Below, one piece after another: positions 24,636 to 37,820 of a stretch of 54,072 nucleotides of DNA; position 1 is the first letter of the stretch; each line of letters opens with the position of its first letter. The stretch covers positions 1 to 54,072 of the forward strand of contig JAQYHB010000055.1 of the NCBI GenBank assembly GCA_028722305.1, given 5' to 3'. The stretch comes from Spirochaetales bacterium. GTDB taxonomy: Bacteria > Spirochaetota > Spirochaetia > Sphaerochaetales > Sphaerochaetaceae. The position numbers were made by a program, and so were the translations under genes. Under the pieces are notes generated by a model. That model ran no database searches, had not been told where the DNA came from, and worked only from the letters and a program-made list of their open reading frames with translations.

Positions 24636-26288
24636 GACGCTACTCGCCAGTTTTCCCTGGCTGACCAGTCCCTTGACCACCTTGCCGACGGCGGGGCCTG
24701 CGATATTGGCTCCCCAGATGGTGTTTCCCTTGGGATTGCCAGCGGCTATGTAGATGATGTACTTCGGGTCCTCGGTGGGGACGAGGGCCAAGGTGCTCGC
24801 CAGATTTCCCCCGTCCCGGTAGCTGTGGGCCTCCGGATTGTACAGCTGGGCGGTGCCGGTCTTCGCGCTGACGTTGACCCCTTCGACCGCAGCCAATCTC
24901 GCGGTACCGCCTATATCGGTGGCGCTGTGCATGTAGTCCAGTACCTTGCGGGCGACCTCCTCGGAGAAGATCTGCCCGCTCTTGGTGATTTCCCTCTGGA
25001 AGAGGGTCTCCCCGATGCCCCCGGTCTCGTTTCCCTTGCTCCGTTTCAGGATCAGGTGGGGTTCGAGCATCGAACCGCCGTTTGCTAGGGCTGTGGCGGC
25101 AACGGCCAGGTGCAGGGCCGTCACCGACACCTCCTGACCGAAGCTGATGGTCGCCTTACTGCGCGCCGACCAGGTGGAAGGGTCCGCGATGCGGGCGCGG
25201 CTGCGGGAGGGAAGCCCGATATCGTAGGACCTGTTGAATCCTAACTGGTCGAGAATCTCGTAGAACCTCTTGCTGTCGGTCTGTAGCGCCCAGTTCGCCA
25301 CAGCTCCGTTGCAGCTCAGTGCGATCATCTCCCGAGGGGTGACGGTGCCATGGGGTTCATGGCAGCCGATGGTGATGCCGTCGAAAGTGAAGGAGCCGTC
25401 GCAGATGAATGGAGTGGAGAGGTCAGCCTGTCCGATTTCCATCTCCGCGCAGAGGCTGAAGACCTTGAAGACCGACCCGGGCTCGTACAGGTAGTTGACC
25501 GCGTGGTTCAGACGGCTGGTCTCCGATGAGGAGGAGATGTCGTTGGTGTCGTACCAGGGATAGCTGGAAAGGGCGAGGATGTCGCCGCTCTTGGCATCCA
25601 TGACGATGCCGATGGCGTAGTCGGGCAGATGCTCCTGGGCGATGCGCTGCATCTCCAGGTCGAGCAGGTACTGCACGTCGATATCCAGCGTCAGGGTGAT
25701 GTCCTGTCCGTATGCTATGGCAGGGGAACCCACAAGCGGCAGCGGGGAGAGGTTGTCGTCCTGGGCGTACTCGATCCCTTCCAATCCGCGGTTGTTGGTG
25801 TCCACGAAACCGATGGTCTGCGAGGCGTGGAAGCTGGCGGGGTAGGTCCGGCTGACGCGCTTGTCGATGTCGACCGCGTTGGACAGCCCTGCTTGCCTGA
25901 CCACGTCCCGCAGCGCTATCGCGTCGCTGTCCCCGATATCCTTGCGTATCAGGGCATAGGTCTGGTAGCGGGATGCCTGCTGTTTGATTTCCTCGACGGA
26001 CATGCCGATGTAGGGAGAGACCAGAGCGGCGATGGCGTCCATGTCCTTGATTTGGGAGAGCCGGAAATAAAGGTTGTAGGAGGGGGTCTCGATTGCAAGG
26101 ATTTGCCCTCCACGGTCGTAGATGGTCCCCCTCACGACACGCTCGGAGACGACCGGGTCCTGGTACTCCCGGCTCTTGCCCGCCGTCATGGTGACCCAGA
26201 TGAGGCGTCCCATCAGCGTGAGGATTGCCAGACTGGCAAGAGACGTGGCGATCCAGAAGGTTCGAGTATGGTTTTGACTACTTGCCAT
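24621..26288 (-). CDS. Class B penicillin-binding protein (FtsI/PBP2-like transpeptidase)
   Basis: A 555-residue bitopic peptidoglycan transpeptidase: one transmembrane helix (about 11-33), the class B dimerisation start RGTIYDRGGQILA (53-65), a non-catalytic pedestal, then the transpeptidase domain with Ser272 in EPGSVFKVF (SxxK, Lys275), SCN (325-327) and KTG (476-478). All catalytic motifs are intact. It most likely pairs with FtsW as the FtsI equivalent, as the dcw cluster lacks ftsI. The divergent LysM/LytM gene shares its 42-bp upstream region. It is notable because some Sphaerochaeta genomes are reported to lack such proteins. Confidence 0.92.
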   Translation of the reverse strand: MASSQNHTRTFWIATSLASLAILTLMGRLIWVTMTAGKSREYQDPVVSERVVRGTIYDRGGQILAIETPSYNLYFRLSQIKDMDAIAALVSPYIGMSVEEIKQQASRYQTYALIRKDIGDSDAIALRDVVRQAGLSNAVDIDKRVSRTYPASFHASQTIGFVDTNNRGLEGIEYAQDDNLSPLPLVGSPAIAYGQDITLTLDIDVQYLLDLEMQRIAQEHLPDYAIGIVMDAKSGDILALSSYPWYDTNDISSSSETSRLNHAVNYLYEPGSVFKVFSLCAEMEIGQADLSTPFICDGSFTFDGITIGCHEPHGTVTPREMIALSCNGAVANWALQTDSKRFYEILDQLGFNRSYDIGLPSRSRARIADPSTWSARSKATISFGQEVSVTALHLAVAATALANGGSMLEPHLILKRSKGNETGGIGETLFQREITKSGQIFSEEVARKVLDYMHSATDIGGTARLAAVEGVNVSAKTGTAQLYNPEAHSYRDGGNLASTLALVPTEDPKYIIYIAAGNPKGNTIWGANIAGPAVGKVVKGLVSQGKLASSVSPTL

Positions 26289-26303
26289 GTTGAATGCTAT
26301 GAT
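26274..26303 (+). promoter_or_regulatory. Promoter of the LysM/LytM gene
   Basis: TTGACT (26274-26279), 18-bp spacer, TATGAT (26298-26303). The -35 box lies inside the first codons of the divergent PBP gene, so the two genes may be co-regulated. Confidence 0.55.
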
Positions 26304-26330
26304 ACCATTACTGAAAAGGGAAAGTCGAGC

Positions 26331-27443
26331 ATGACACGAGATAGTTACGATGGCATCCAGGATGATGGTTCCGACCTCCGCACGGGCGGAAAGCCGAGAA
26401 AATTGATCTTTACTGTCGTCATCCTGCTAGGATTCGTCATAGTCCTGCTCGCCATCGTCCTGTTGTGGAACAATCTCTTCCCTGCCTCTTCCCCGAGCGA
26501 CCAGCCTACCACCCAGCATGTTGTGCAGGTCCAGCCTCCGGTTGCCGCCGAGGTGCAGAAGGTGGAGGACGCTCCCTCCGTCGTGATTGCTGAGACACCG
26601 AAAACCGAGGCGCCGGCTCCCGAGGTCCAGCCCCAGGAACCGAGCAAGCCGACAGTGACCCGCACGACCACCGCGGTCAGTCTTGACGAGACCCCGATGA
26701 CCACGCGGAGCACCAAGAACATGGTCCAGTTCGCCGACCATCGGGTGGCGGAGGGCGAGAGCCTTGATTCGATTGCCCAGAGCTATGGGCTGAAAACCCA
26801 GACGCTGATCAACGTCAACCAGATCCGCAACGTAAACGCCGTTACCCCTGGCGTGACGCTCCGCATCCCTGACCGAGATGGCCAGATCTACATCGTCAAG
26901 AGCGGGGACATGCTTTCCACCATCGCTCGTTCCTACAACATGGGCTGGCATACCCTGATGGACCTCAACGGCCTGACCAGCGACATGATTCGTCCCGGCC
27001 AGGAGCTTTTCATTCCGGATTCCACAGCCCAAAACGCCGCTTCCAGCAGTGCCGCCGAAGTCGCCACGGTCAACTTCCAGAAGCCGACCAAGGGAAAGGT
27101 CGTCCTGTCCTTTACCCAGAGCGCTTCGGAACCCGTTGACAGCAATGGCATCCTGATCGAGGGCACCTGGGGCGACGCGGTTCTCGCAAGCGCCGATGGC
27201 AACGTGGTCGACGTAGGAATCGAACCCCAGGGGAGGGGACGGTTCGTGGTCATCAGCCATGCCGATGGCTACAAGACCACCTATGCCCACCTCGAGTCGG
27301 TCGAGGTCAGAGGCGGGGACAAGGTGAGCGCCGGACAGATGATCGGCACCATCGGGACGAGCGGCACCACCTGGGATACCCCGAAGCTCTTCTTCAGGCT
27401 GGAGCAGAGCAGCTACGCGCTCGATCCGGCAAGTTTCTTCTAA
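26331..27443 (+). CDS. Membrane-anchored LysM protein with a degenerate LytM (M23) domain
   Basis: A 370-residue protein: short cytoplasmic part, transmembrane helix about 25-46, a Pro/Glu-rich linker, LysM 1 at about 137-180, LysM 2 at about 187-229 and a LytM/M23 fold at 250-368. The zinc ligands are mostly gone: the HxGxD motif reads SNGIL (271-275) and the final HxH-type motif reads KLFFRLE (352-358), while His320 (TYAHL) remains. This is the pattern of NlpD/EnvC, catalytically inactive LytM factors that activate amidases in cell separation. A similar role here, beside the divergent PBP, is inferred. The ATG at 26331 is used because the transmembrane segment follows directly and a good promoter lies at 26274-26303. 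Confidence 0.82.
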   Translation: MTRDSYDGIQDDGSDLRTGGKPRKLIFTVVILLGFVIVLLAIVLLWNNLFPASSPSDQPTTQHVVQVQPPVAAEVQKVEDAPSVVIAETPKTEAPAPEVQPQEPSKPTVTRTTTAVSLDETPMTTRSTKNMVQFADHRVAEGESLDSIAQSYGLKTQTLINVNQIRNVNAVTPGVTLRIPDRDGQIYIVKSGDMLSTIARSYNMGWHTLMDLNGLTSDMIRPGQELFIPDSTAQNAASSSAAEVATVNFQKPTKGKVVLSFTQSASEPVDSNGILIEGTWGDAVLASADGNVVDVGIEPQGRGRFVVISHADGYKTTYAHLESVEVRGGDKVSAGQMIGTIGTSGTTWDTPKLFFRLEQSSYALDPASFF

Positions 27444-27485
27444 ACGGTTTTTTTGCTCGCGTGAAGAATTAGTATAGCCAGACAG

Positions 27486-27524
27486 AGAAAAACACACTGC
27501 CCCGTGGAGAGGCAGTGTGTTTTG
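27486..27524. terminator. Bidirectional terminator between the LysM/LytM gene and secA
   Basis: A perfect 11-bp stem, aacacactgcc (27491-27501) with ggcagtgtgtt (27511-27521), flanked by an A tract on the left and a T tract on the right. It can end both convergent transcripts. Confidence 0.9.
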
Positions 27525-27541
27525 TATGGCTTGGTTCGACC

Positions 27542-30100
<2,559 letters not shown>

Positions 30101-30155
30101 ATGGCGACGTAACTCTCTTTTCTGGAAGAATCAAAATTTGGAAATGATCATCGTC

Positions 30156-30184
30156 AGTATATCGAAAAGGAGGGGTAAAGGAAA
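30156..30184 (-). promoter_or_regulatory. Possible promoter of secA
   Basis: On the minus strand TTTCCT (30179-30184), 17-bp spacer, TATACT (30156-30161). The -10 box is strong and the -35 weak. The leader would be about 48 nt. Confidence 0.35.
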
Positions 30185-30221
30185 GCATTCTCGGGATTTT
30201 ACTTTTTTATGGGGAAAAACA

Positions 30222-30250
30222 GTGTCAAAACGACCCGATTTTGGTACCAT
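30222..30250 (+). promoter_or_regulatory. Possible promoter of the murG operon, giving a leaderless or near-leaderless mRNA
   Basis: GTGTCA (30222-30227), 17-bp spacer, TACCAT (30245-30250), each 4/6 to consensus. Transcription would start about at the murG ATG (30257). ggagg at 30251-30255 lies only one base from that ATG, too close for a normal Shine-Dalgarno site. Confidence 0.25.
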
Positions 30251-30256
30251 GGAGGT

Positions 30257-31309
30257 ATGAGAGTCTGCTATACGGGGGGAGGGACGCTCGGACACGTGCT
30301 TCCCGCGTTGTCCGTGCACGCCATCCTGAAGACCAAACCCGGCTATGAGTGCCTGTTCATCGGAAGCCGCAAGAAAAGCGAGCGGAGCGCGGTTGAGTCC
30401 GCCTGCGTCCCCTTTGCCGGCATCTTCAGCGGGAAACTCCGGAGATATTTCACCTTCAAGACCCTGCTTGCGGGCTTTGGCGTCCTTTTCGGGTTTTTGC
30501 AAAGCCTGGTGATTCTCTCCCGCTACCGGCCCGACGTACTCTTCAGCAAGGGGGGCTATGTCAGCGTTCCTCCGGTGCTTGCGGCGCATCTGCTACGCAT
30601 CCCTGTGGTGATCCACGAGTCGGACGCGACAGCCGGACTCGCCAACCGGATCAGCAGCCGTTACGCGAGCCGCATCTGCGTCCCGTTCGATGGAGCGGGG
30701 AAGGAGTTTCCCCAGGAGAAGGTGGTGGTGACAGGAAACCCGATCAGGCCGAGCCTGTTGGTTCTCTCGGGAAGGGACTTCAAGAAGGAGAAGGGAATCG
30801 CCGGCCCGCTCATCCTGGTGCTTGGCGGAAGCCAAGGGGCAAAGGAGGTCAACTCCTTGATTTGGAACCAATTGGACAGGCTTTGCCGGCAGGCTGTCAT
30901 CTGGCATCAATGCGGAAGTCGGGACTGGAAAGGAATCCGCCACCAGGGCTACCACCAGTGCCGGTTCATCACTGACGACATGGCGGCCCTCTACGAGGCT
31001 GCCGATCTGGTGGTTTCCCGAAGCGGGGCGGGAGCCATCTCGGAGCTCTGCCACTATGGCAAGCCCTCCATCCTGATTCCGCTGAGAAGCGGAAGCAGGG
31101 GAGACCAGGTGGTCAACGCGAAGCGGATGGAAAAGGCGGGCGCCGCATTGGTCTGGACAGGGGAGAAGGACCTTGCCTCCATGGTGGAGGATCTTCTCGC
31201 CAGTCCTGGGAGATTGGAGACAATGGCTCGGAACGCCGAATCGCTGGACAAGAGCGATGCGACCGAGCGCGTTGCCGAGGTAATCGAGCAAGTAGGAGCA
31301 AACAAATGA
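30257..31309 (+). CDS. murG: UDP-N-acetylglucosamine--MurNAc-pentapeptide N-acetylglucosamine transferase
   Basis: A 350-residue GT-B glycosyltransferase that turns lipid I into lipid II on the inner face of the membrane. The N-terminal TGGGTLGHVLPA (6-17) is the GGTxGH loop, with Leu replacing one Gly. FSKGGYVSVPP and HESDATAGLANR belong to the acceptor domain; LVLGGSQGAKEVN, the RSGAGAISEL segment and the RGDQVVNA loop bind UDP-GlcNAc. It heads a seven-gene operon in which every junction overlaps or touches. The start is fixed by the fold, although the ribosome binding site is oddly close. murG is often in the dcw cluster but not here. Confidence 0.94.
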   Translation: MRVCYTGGGTLGHVLPALSVHAILKTKPGYECLFIGSRKKSERSAVESACVPFAGIFSGKLRRYFTFKTLLAGFGVLFGFLQSLVILSRYRPDVLFSKGGYVSVPPVLAAHLLRIPVVIHESDATAGLANRISSRYASRICVPFDGAGKEFPQEKVVVTGNPIRPSLLVLSGRDFKKEKGIAGPLILVLGGSQGAKEVNSLIWNQLDRLCRQAVIWHQCGSRDWKGIRHQGYHQCRFITDDMAALYEAADLVVSRSGAGAISELCHYGKPSILIPLRSGSRGDQVVNAKRMEKAGAALVWTGEKDLASMVEDLLASPGRLETMARNAESLDKSDATERVAEVIEQVGANK

Positions 31310-31824
31310 GTTGGGGCATCACCCTTGGGGAAAATTTCTTTAACGCGCTGGACATCATCCTTTTCCTGATTCTGATGATCGGGGGAATCGGAGGCGCCTT
31401 GGTTGGCTTCATCGAAAGCTTCAGCCGAAGCGCCGGCTATGTGCTGGGGACGATCGGGGGATTGATGTTCACTGTTCCGGTGGCGGGCCTGTTCATGGAA
31501 ACCTTCGGCCTTTCGGTCCTTCCTGCCTCGCTTTTGGCCTTTGTCGTCCTGTTCATGGTCGCCTTCATCTTGGTCCGAATCGCCGCGTCGATACTCCAGA
31601 GGGTGGTCGACCTGAGCGCCGGGCTTGAGGCGATTGACCGGCTTTTGGGCTTTTTCTGGGGAGTCCTGACCTCTTTCCTCATTATCGCTCTGATTTGCTA
31701 CGCGATGAGGTCGCAGAAGCTGTTGAACGTGGCTCCGCTGTTCGATGCCAGCCAGTTCATCACCCGCGTCATCGACCCGTACCTGCCAGCCGCGATCCGC
31801 GCCGTAAAGGAGAGCGTGCTCTGA
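31306..31824 (+). CDS. cvpA: CvpA family membrane protein
   Basis: A 172-residue protein with four predicted transmembrane helices. NALDIILFLILMIGGIGGALVGFIESFSRSAGYVLGTIGG has the CvpA signature (D at the first helix, G-rich second segment, charged FxR). Named after colicin V production, the family is linked in other bacteria to envelope stability and bile/deoxycholate resistance. It starts in the murG stop (ATGA) and its own stop shares a base with the next ATG (TGATG). The murG-cvpA adjacency, as I recall, occurs in Borrelia and Treponema too. Confidence 0.88.
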   Translation: MSWGITLGENFFNALDIILFLILMIGGIGGALVGFIESFSRSAGYVLGTIGGLMFTVPVAGLFMETFGLSVLPASLLAFVVLFMVAFILVRIAASILQRVVDLSAGLEAIDRLLGFFWGVLTSFLIIALICYAMRSQKLLNVAPLFDASQFITRVIDPYLPAAIRAVKESVL

Positions 31825-33011
31825 TGTACCAAGCAATCCGGCCCTACCAGCCCCATCTCTGCGACGTGCTCGAAGGGGATATGCGCTCGGGAAAGTTTCC
31901 CCAGGCTGTCCTGTTCGGCGGGCCCCGCTACAGCCTGAAAATGACCACAGCCTTGGAGACGGTCCGGATCCTCTCCTGCCAGAAGGAGGGGGCGGACGAT
32001 TGCCAGTGTCCTTCCTGTCGGGCAAGCCGACTTTTGGAGGACAACAATCTGCTCGTCCTGAGCCAGCGGGACCAGGCCTCGATCCTGAGGACCTCTGTCG
32101 GCGTGTATCGCAGGCTGCGCACCTTGACCAGCAGGGAACAGCTGGTCAGGGCGACCCGTATAGCCCTGCTGTACTACCACGGCGCCCTGCTCAAGACGGC
32201 TGCCAGCTCGCAGAAGGCGGCCTTCGCCGCCGCCGGCGCGCTCAATGACCTGTTGCTCACGCTGAGGAACGCCGACGAGGATGACGAGAAGGGCGCGCTG
32301 AAGTTCGAGAAGGAGTATCTGGACGCCTTGAAGAAGCTGGAGCTGGTCGAACGCAAGGACACGACCCTCTCGATCGACCAGGTGCGGGCAATTGACGACT
32401 GGACCCACCAGACCACTGTCGGAGGGAAACGGCAGTTCGTGATTCTGGAAGGGGTCGAGGAGGCCAACGTCTCGGCGAGGAACAGCCTGCTGAAAATCCT
32501 TGAGGAACCACCCAAAGACGTCTATTTCATCCTGATCTCCACCCACCCCGAGCGGCTGCTTGCCACCATCCTTTCCCGTGTGCGAAAATATCGTTTCTCG
32601 CCCTTGGAAGGGGACTCGGTCAAACGGCTGTTGGCCTCCAGCTACCCGGATAAACCCTATACCAGCTTCGAGGAGTTCTTCCTTGCCGGTAGCGGCAGCG
32701 ATTCCACCGCGTTGAAGGATTGGGCGGGCAGACTGGCTATGGTGTCCTTGCAAGGCGGCTCGCTGGAAAGCGGGGAGGTCGCCCAACTGGCGGGCGAGTG
32801 CACCAGTCAGAGCGCTTTGGAGTTTTTCCTCCAGAGCTTGCTGGAGATTTTCGAGCGGGATTTTTTGGATGGCCGGATTCCACTTGCCAAGGCGCGCAGG
32901 CTTTCCAGCCTTGTCTCCTCGCTGGAAAGCGCGGCCGTCCTCTACAACCAGGATCGCAGGCTTTTGATCCAGAACCTGTGCCTGAAACTATGGGAGGAGG
33001 GAAAGGTATGA
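31824..33011 (+). CDS. holB: DNA polymerase III delta'-type clamp-loader subunit
   Basis: A 395-residue AAA+ clamp-loader subunit. The N-terminal region QAVLFGGPRYSLKMTTAL is a broken Walker A; the zinc module is CxnCxCxxC (CQKEGADDCQCPSC, near 52-65); IDQVRAIDDWTHQTTVGGKRQFVILEG and SARNSLLKILEEPPKDVYFILIST are classic delta'/tau core motifs; the SRC motif reads SRVRKYRF. Loss of the Walker A lysine environment agrees with delta', which does not hydrolyse ATP, but Cys to Val in SRC is unusual. A long charged insert (about 110-185) separates the zinc module from the core. The Met at 31824 overlaps the cvpA stop. Confidence 0.82.
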   Translation: MYQAIRPYQPHLCDVLEGDMRSGKFPQAVLFGGPRYSLKMTTALETVRILSCQKEGADDCQCPSCRASRLLEDNNLLVLSQRDQASILRTSVGVYRRLRTLTSREQLVRATRIALLYYHGALLKTAASSQKAAFAAAGALNDLLLTLRNADEDDEKGALKFEKEYLDALKKLELVERKDTTLSIDQVRAIDDWTHQTTVGGKRQFVILEGVEEANVSARNSLLKILEEPPKDVYFILISTHPERLLATILSRVRKYRFSPLEGDSVKRLLASSYPDKPYTSFEEFFLAGSGSDSTALKDWAGRLAMVSLQGGSLESGEVAQLAGECTSQSALEFFLQSLLEIFERDFLDGRIPLAKARRLSSLVSSLESAAVLYNQDRRLLIQNLCLKLWEEGKV

Positions 33012-34206
33012 ACCGGTTCGTCAACAAAGCGCTGGCAAAGATCGGTCAGCTTGACCAGAAGCAGGTCATCGCCATCATCAAGGACCTGAACAGCGACGAG
33101 GAAAAGCTCGAGGCCGCCATCGACTCCATGCAGGAGGGGATGATTCTCGTCTCCGGCGGCCATGAGGTAGAGTATATCAGCCAGAACTGCCGGACCTTGA
33201 TTCCGCTCTTTGCGCCATCGCACAAGCGCTCCGGATGGGAAGGGATGATGTTGGACGACGTTCTCGACAGCAAGGAGATCCTCTCCTATGTGGACGCCTG
33301 CCTGAGGGGCAAGCGTCCCGTCAAGGATGAGTTTGACTTTCCATGGGGCGAGACGATCAAGACCATCCGCGTACGGGTGGTGCGCACCGAATCGCTGCTC
33401 GGCTCCTTCCTGATCATCCTGGACGACGTGACGGAGGACAACCAGAAGGAGGCGAAGCTCCACCAGAGCGAGTACTTGGCCAGCATGACCACCATGGCGG
33501 CAAGCGTCGCGCACGAGATCAAGAATCCTTTGGCGGGCATGAAGATCTACCTGGACCTGATGAGCCGGAAACTGAAGAAGAACGGCAGTATGACGCTGGA
33601 AGAGTCCAAGCAGTACCTGGATGTCCTCTACGAGGAGATCGACCGGCTCAACTCGATCGTCGTCGACTATCTGTTCGCTGTCAGACCGATGAACGTGGTT
33701 CTCCGGTTGCAGGACCTGGAGCCGACCATCAACGAGATTGTGGAGTTCGTCAGGCCGGAGTTGACCCAGCACAAGGTGCGGATCCACACCGATTTCTCCA
33801 GCAGCGTCACCCGCGTGGAGTTCGACGCGGAGAAGATCAAGCAGGTGTTGCTCAACCTGATCCGCAACGCCATGGCCGCCATGCCGGGAGGTGGCGACAT
33901 CACGCTGTCGCTCAACCTGGATGGCGACTCGGTGGTCCTCGGCGTGGCGGATACCGGTACCGGCATCAAGCCCGAGCACTTGGGCAAGATCTTCGAACCC
34001 TACTTCACCACCAAGGGGGACAAGGGCACCGGCCTGGGTCTGACAATCGTCTACAAGATCATGAAGGAACACCACGGAGACGTGACCGTCTCCAGCAAAG
34101 TGGGCGAGGGGACGACGTTCCACCTCTTCTTCCCCGTCCCCGAGGCGGAGAGGCTAAGGCTTACCGGCTTGGAAAAGGACATCGATGGCAGTGGTGAGGA
34201 GGTGAG

Positions 34207-34210
<4 letters not shown>
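33008..34210 (+). CDS. Soluble PAS-domain histidine kinase (NtrB/Hk2-like)
   Basis: A 400-residue kinase without transmembrane segments. A helical start (1-35) leads into a PAS-like sensor domain (about 36-145). The HisKA domain has the phosphorylated His169 in ASVAHEIKNPLAG, followed by an N box (NLIRNAMAAM), G1 (DTGTGI), F and G2 boxes (KGDKGTGLGLTIVYKIM). It is cytosolic, so it senses an internal signal. ggaggagg at 32993-33000 and ATGA overlaps at both ends couple it to holB and to the response regulator. In the Borrelia order murG-cvpA-...-hk2-rrp2 the soluble kinase is in the same place; orthology is inferred from context. Confidence 0.9.
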
Positions 34211-35576
<1,366 letters not shown>

Positions 35577-35580
<4 letters not shown>

Positions 35581-37820
35581 GGGATATGCGCTCCATTTTT
35601 GGCCTTGGGGGGGCGCTCTCCAAGGGAATCGACGGATTCACCTACCGGAGCGGGCAGGAGAAGATGGCGTGCCTGGTCGGCGAGGCCTTTGACCAGGACT
35701 TGTTCGCCGTCATCGAAGCCGGTACCGGCATAGGCAAGTCCTTCGCCTATCTGGTTCCTTCCATGGAATACGCAGGCCAGAGCAGGAGCAAGCTGGGGGA
35801 CCATGACAAACTGCGCACCGTCATCGCCACCGGAACCTTGAACCTGATGACCCAACTCTACGACAAGGACGTCAGCCTGCTTCAGACCCGTCTGGGCTAC
35901 ACTGCGAGAGTCTCCATGCTCTGTGGCAGGAGCAATTACCTATGCATCCGTCGCTGGAAGGAACTCTTTGACGCCAGGCAAACGCTGAACCCGGCCCAGA
36001 AACGAAGTCTGGAGAAGGTGGGGGACGAGGTGACACAGCAAGGGGCGAGTGGCCTGCGTTTCCGCCTGGAGGAAAAGGTGAGCGACGCGCTCTGGTCCAA
36101 CATCCGGGCCGACAAGGACCTTTGTCCTGCCGGCTCCTGTCCTTACATCGACGAGTGTTTCTTCTACAAGGCGAAAGCCGAGGCGAAGAAGGCCGATATC
36201 GTGGTCACCAACCATTCCCTGCTCTTCAGCGACGCCAAGGTCAAGCATGACGCCCGAAAGGACAAGGAGAACGGGGCCGACTTGGTCCTGCCTGCCTTCC
36301 GCCATCTGGTCATCGACGAGGCGCATGGCATAGCCGACGACGCCGCGCGCTTTTACGCCATGAGCTACGATCCGCTGATCTTGGAGGGTTTGCTCCGCCA
36401 CTTGGTCACCGGAGGAAAGGGGGCTTCCCCATTGGTCCCCCAGGTTGCCGGTTTTTGCGATTCCCCCCAGCTGCCCAGGCGGATTTTCAAGAACATCAAT
36501 GAGCTCAGGGAACTGATGCTTACCGCCAACGAGACGCTTGTCGCTTCCCTTGGCAGCAAGGTTGGAGGTATCGAAGGGGAGATCCCGATAGCCAAGAAAG
36601 GGGATTTCCCTGAAGCGGTATGGAAGAATCTCGCCAAGGTGGAGGAAGGTTGCGCCGACCTGGCCGGCGACCTGCACAAGCTGTCGAAGGCCTGCGGGGG
36701 CGTCAAGCAGGCCGAGGATGTCGTGGCGCAGGTGGATGCCATCGCCACCCACATCCAGGAGATGGCATCCAGTTTGCACGAGTTGCCGGGGATGGACGGG
36801 GAGAACCCCGACGAGTTCATCCGCTCGGTCCATATCCGCCATGGCCAGAGGCAGGACTGGGCGGTGCTGGACATGGTTCCCTTCTCGGTGGCCAAACAGC
36901 TGCGGGAGGACCTCTACGACCAGATGCGTTCGATCGTATTCACCAGCGCGACGCTCTCCACCGGTACCAGCGGGGACTTCTCCTACTGGATGCGCCAGAG
37001 CGGCCTTTTCGGGTATCAGAAACATCCATTGGCCGGTGGGGCTCCGGTATCCTTTCCCTCTCCGTTCGATTTCCAGCGCAACATGCTGATTTTGACCGTC
37101 CGGGGCGACAGCTCCATGCCGAGCTGGCAGGCCGGTTCCCACCAGACCTACGACGAGGTGGTGGCCGGGACCGTCCTTTCGTTGATCAAGGTGACGAAGG
37201 GCGGGGTGCTGGTGCTGCTTGCCTCCTACAGCGACCTGTACACTTTGGTCAAGGCGTTGGCGGTCGCCAGGCTTGGGGCGAAGGAGAGCTACCGGGTCAA
37301 GGAGACGGAACGCACCCTGTTGTTCCAAGGTCAGGCTCCGCGGGGGAAACTGGCGAAGACCTTTCTCGAGGAGACCGACAGCGTGCTGTTGGGAACACAC
37401 TCCTTCTGGGAAGGTGTGGATATCCCCGGTTCGGCCCTTTCCATGGTGATCATCCCCCGTATTCCCTTCCGGAACGTGCGGGATCCCTTCATGGTCAAGG
37501 TGGATGAGCTGGCCCGAAAGCGAGAGGCGGAAGTCATGGCCGACAAGACGCTGACCGATAGCCAGAAGCGGAGCATCCTCTGGAATGAAAGTCCCTTCTC
37601 CCGCTATCAGGTTCCCTACGCGACGCTGATGCTGCGACAGGGAATCGGACGGTTGATCCGCACCAGCGAGGACCGAGGCGTGGTCGCCCTGCTCGACGCG
37701 AGGCTCGAGCGGCTGGGCTACGGGAAGACGATGCAGAAGGCCTTCCCGACCAAGGCGAGGGCAGTGGCGGTGGAGGAGATGGCGCAGGTCGCTTCCCGTT
37801 TCTTTGGAGCGACTGAATGA
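35577..37820 (+). CDS. DinG/XPD-family iron-sulfur helicase, copy 1
   Basis: A 747-residue superfamily 2 DNA helicase. Walker A is EAGTGIGKS (47-55), four cysteines for the 4Fe-4S cluster are Cys123, Cys183, Cys188 and Cys194, and the DEAH box is at 247-250. Later motifs include SIVFTSATLSTG, GTHSFWEGVDIPG (motif V region) and LRQGIGRLIRTSEDRG (motif VI). DinG-type proteins unwind R-loops, D-loops and damaged DNA with 5'-3' polarity. There is no exonuclease domain at the N-terminus. Starts in the ntrC stop (ATGA). A paralogue follows directly. Confidence 0.9.

Noticed and set aside
25629-26330. N-terminal extension of the LysM/LytM protein opposite the PBP gene
   Set aside because: The PBP gene is clear on the minus strand. 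The promoter and ribosome binding site put the start at 26331, just before the transmembrane helix.
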